Shown here: positions 62,500 through 64,000 of the stretch, in pieces
Layout of the letters: each line of letters starts with the position of its first letter
Numbering within the stretch: the first letter of the stretch is position 1
Assembly (NCBI RefSeq): GCF_001949145.1
Contig: NW_019091415.1
Location: forward strand, 659,129-723,128
Direction: 5' to 3'
DNA from: Acanthaster planci
Lineage: Eukaryota > Echinodermata > Asteroidea > Valvatida > Acanthasteridae
Length of the DNA: 64,000 bases
Notes under the pieces: generated by a model
Seen by the model: the letters and a program-made list of their open reading frames with translations, nothing else
The model's database searches: none
What the model was told of the DNA's origin: nothing
Position numbers and translations under genes: made by a program

Positions 62500-63720
62500 A
62501 GGAGTGTTAATTAGTAGTTTCCCTCTTGGATGTTAAGGCCATGGAGTTGTTTGGTGCAGAAGCATTTGATCCAAAGCTTATCCCCATTGAAGTGAGTACC
62601 TTTGGTCCTATGGGTAGTACCGGAGGAGTGTCCAGAGAGTGTATCTGATTCCAGGACATGGTTCTGGCAAACAACACATCTGATAGATTCACACCTGAAA
62701 GTGCTATGCTGGGAACGGGAAGGGTATCTAAGGGGAGGAGGGCCTCTGCCCAAACAATCAGGTCCTGTAGGTTGTGGGGATGCCTATAAGCAACAAGTGG
62801 GGTGTCTGGGACGGCACTGGCTAGGCGCTCTGAAGTGTGGAGGATATGATGATTGTCACTGATTATTTTGCGGAGGGGAGGAAGATGCGGGTGAAAAGTG
62901 GTGATAAGGGAACCCTGGGGATGGTTTCTTCATGGGGGGGTCTTCTCCTTGGGAGAAAGACTTCTAGGGATGGAGCAGGCCCTATTGATAGAGCGTTGAA
63001 CCTGGTGATAGCTCTGTTCCCTTACAATCAAATGCCTCTTCAGTTCCTGTGTATGACAATAGAAATCTTAATCATTAGAACAAACATGTCTCAGCCTGAG
63101 TGCTTGGCTGTATGCTATACCAGTCTTGCAGTGTCAAGGGTGACAGTCATACAGTTGTTCTCTTTCTGGATGCTGACATTATGAAAGTTTGCTTGATGGA
63201 GGGAATATTCCGAAGTGAACTTAATTGTCCTGTGGAAAGAATTGATATGGTTAATGAAGATGTCTAGACTGCCACTGTCACTGGTCCAGATGAAAAATAC
63301 ATCATCAATGTTATCTCCACCAGATCCAAGGGCCGCATGGCGCTGAAGCAAGCATGCGCTCTTTAAGGTTACCCATTAAGAAGCAAACAAAGGAGGGAAC
63401 TACATGTACATGTATGTGAGTGCCCATAGCTTTACCATGTACAGGTAGATAGTGTTTGCCCATGCAGGAGAAATTGCTCTTGGTTCGTACAAATCTCACT
63501 GATGGGGGAGTTGTGTGTCCGTTCTTCACGAGGGCAGAGCAGCAGGCACAGAGCAGCCTTGCCCCTCTATCAAGCTTCCAGCATGACCTTTCCTTTTGTC
63601 CTCCTGCATTCATCCATGCTTGGTTGATTCCCAATTCGCTTGTTTGTCCCTGTCAACTTGTCATTTTGCCTTTGAGAAAGATTGTGCTAGGATCGAAACG
63701 TCAGGGCCTCCATATTTTGT
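62500..63720 (-). pseudogene. Penelope-like retroelement remnant (RT and linker)
   Basis: Minus-strand fragments, in order: RFVRTKSNFSCMGKHYLPVHGKAMGT (about 63500-63420), then a stretch ending FLMGNLKERMLAS and WWR (near 63311), then after a frameshift NIDDVFFIWTSDSGSLDIF, NSFHRTIKFTSEYS (63310-63190), and finally, after many stops, a Cys-containing stretch RCESIRCVVCQ near 62680. Penelope-like RTs have GTAMGT, a WWRYIDDIFFIW-type active site and IKFT in this order, and a Cys-rich linker before the GIY-YIG nuclease, so the family call is good. The N-terminal RT, the nuclease and the frame are lost. A TACATGTA stretch interrupts the block after AMGT. It is an old inactive copy in the upstream flank or intron of the pikachurin-like gene. 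Confidence 0.75.
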
Positions 63721-63954
63721 GATTTTTATTCATGAATGATACACACACTGCAAATGTTAAAATGAAACTTGAATGAACATGTACAGCAAATGTTTCAGAA
63801 TGAGGTACATGTACAAAAGAAACTATTTCAATGTTATTCTGGTTAATTACTAACACTTTTTTTAACTCCAGCAATTTAACTGCAACAACACATACACTGG
63901 AAACAGATTTAAAGACAGCATGTTTGCAGTTTCGCACACTAAATACTTTACGGT

Positions 63955-64000
63955 AATACATTGGAACGCTGCTATACCGAACATTCAGCTGTACCGAACA
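63955..64000. mobile_element. Possible pogo-like terminal repeat at window edge
   Basis: The last 46 bases contain TTGGAACGCTGCTATACCGA and a second GTACCGAACA, repeated at a spacing typical of pogo-like ends. The element, if real, continues beyond the window. Confidence 0.4.

Larger units (their letters stand above)
57033..64000. other. Upstream intron or flank
   Basis: Holds the second 500-bp repeat copy (58107-58620), TACATG clusters, the second AAGTC array (61945), a GGTTAAAAT-rich patch (62350-62420), the Penelope-like remnant (62500-63720) and a pogo-like end at the edge. The exon that must precede 57032 was not found here. Confidence 0.75.

Overview
This window looks like nuclear DNA of a marine invertebrate, most likely a deuterostome (echinoderm, hemichordate or cephalochordate type). 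The reasons are split genes with GT-AG introns up to about 17.6 kb, an AT-rich background, animal-type LINE and Penelope-like retroelement remnants, many small inverted-repeat elements, and a very dense scatter of the motif TACATGTA. The taxon is an inference. A run of N (28519-29507) shows that this is a draft assembly. I see no prokaryotic features, rRNA, tRNA or CRISPR.

One real gene dominates. Nine minus-strand exons between 57032 and 2051 join in a single open frame of 623 residues, with compatible intron phases at every junction. They encode, N to C: an EGF-like domain (six Cys), an acidic Ser-Gly-rich segment with glycosaminoglycan-attachment-type sites, two EGF domains, laminin G 1, one EGF, laminin G 2 and one EGF. 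The EGF-LG-EGF-LG-EGF order and the local sequence fit pikachurin (EGFLAM), the dystroglycan-binding synaptic matrix protein, better than its relatives agrin and perlecan. Both ends are missing: the N-terminal part, including any fibronectin III domains, would lie above 57032 or outside the window, and laminin G 3 would lie below position 1.

The rest is intron and 5' flank filled with old mobile DNA: (i) a CR1/L2-type LINE 3' end (14450-15556, +); (ii) a broken Penelope-like element (62500-63720, RT on -) and a related 75-bp patch at 11985-12070; (iii) short terminal-inverted-repeat elements at 12791-13044, 17941-18213 (one family), 16493-16751 (hAT-like), 27460-27603 (foldback), 9400-10050 (repeat-filled) and 42246-42395; (iv) a dispersed family of about 500 bp at 6530-7045 and 58107-58620; (v) pogo-like ends at 30458 and at the right window edge; (vi) a 30-bp minisatellite spanning the assembly gap; (vii) several arrays of short motifs (AAGTC, GATCTGATCC, CGATAT, GGTCTCG). 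A possible terminal exon of another transcript (36255-36431, -) lies in the largest intron.

I found no convincing new biological system. The observations most worth checking are the proteoglycan-like module of the pikachurin homologue, the candidate nested terminal exon, the inverted-repeat families and the TACATGTA load, which has even entered retroelement coding sequence.
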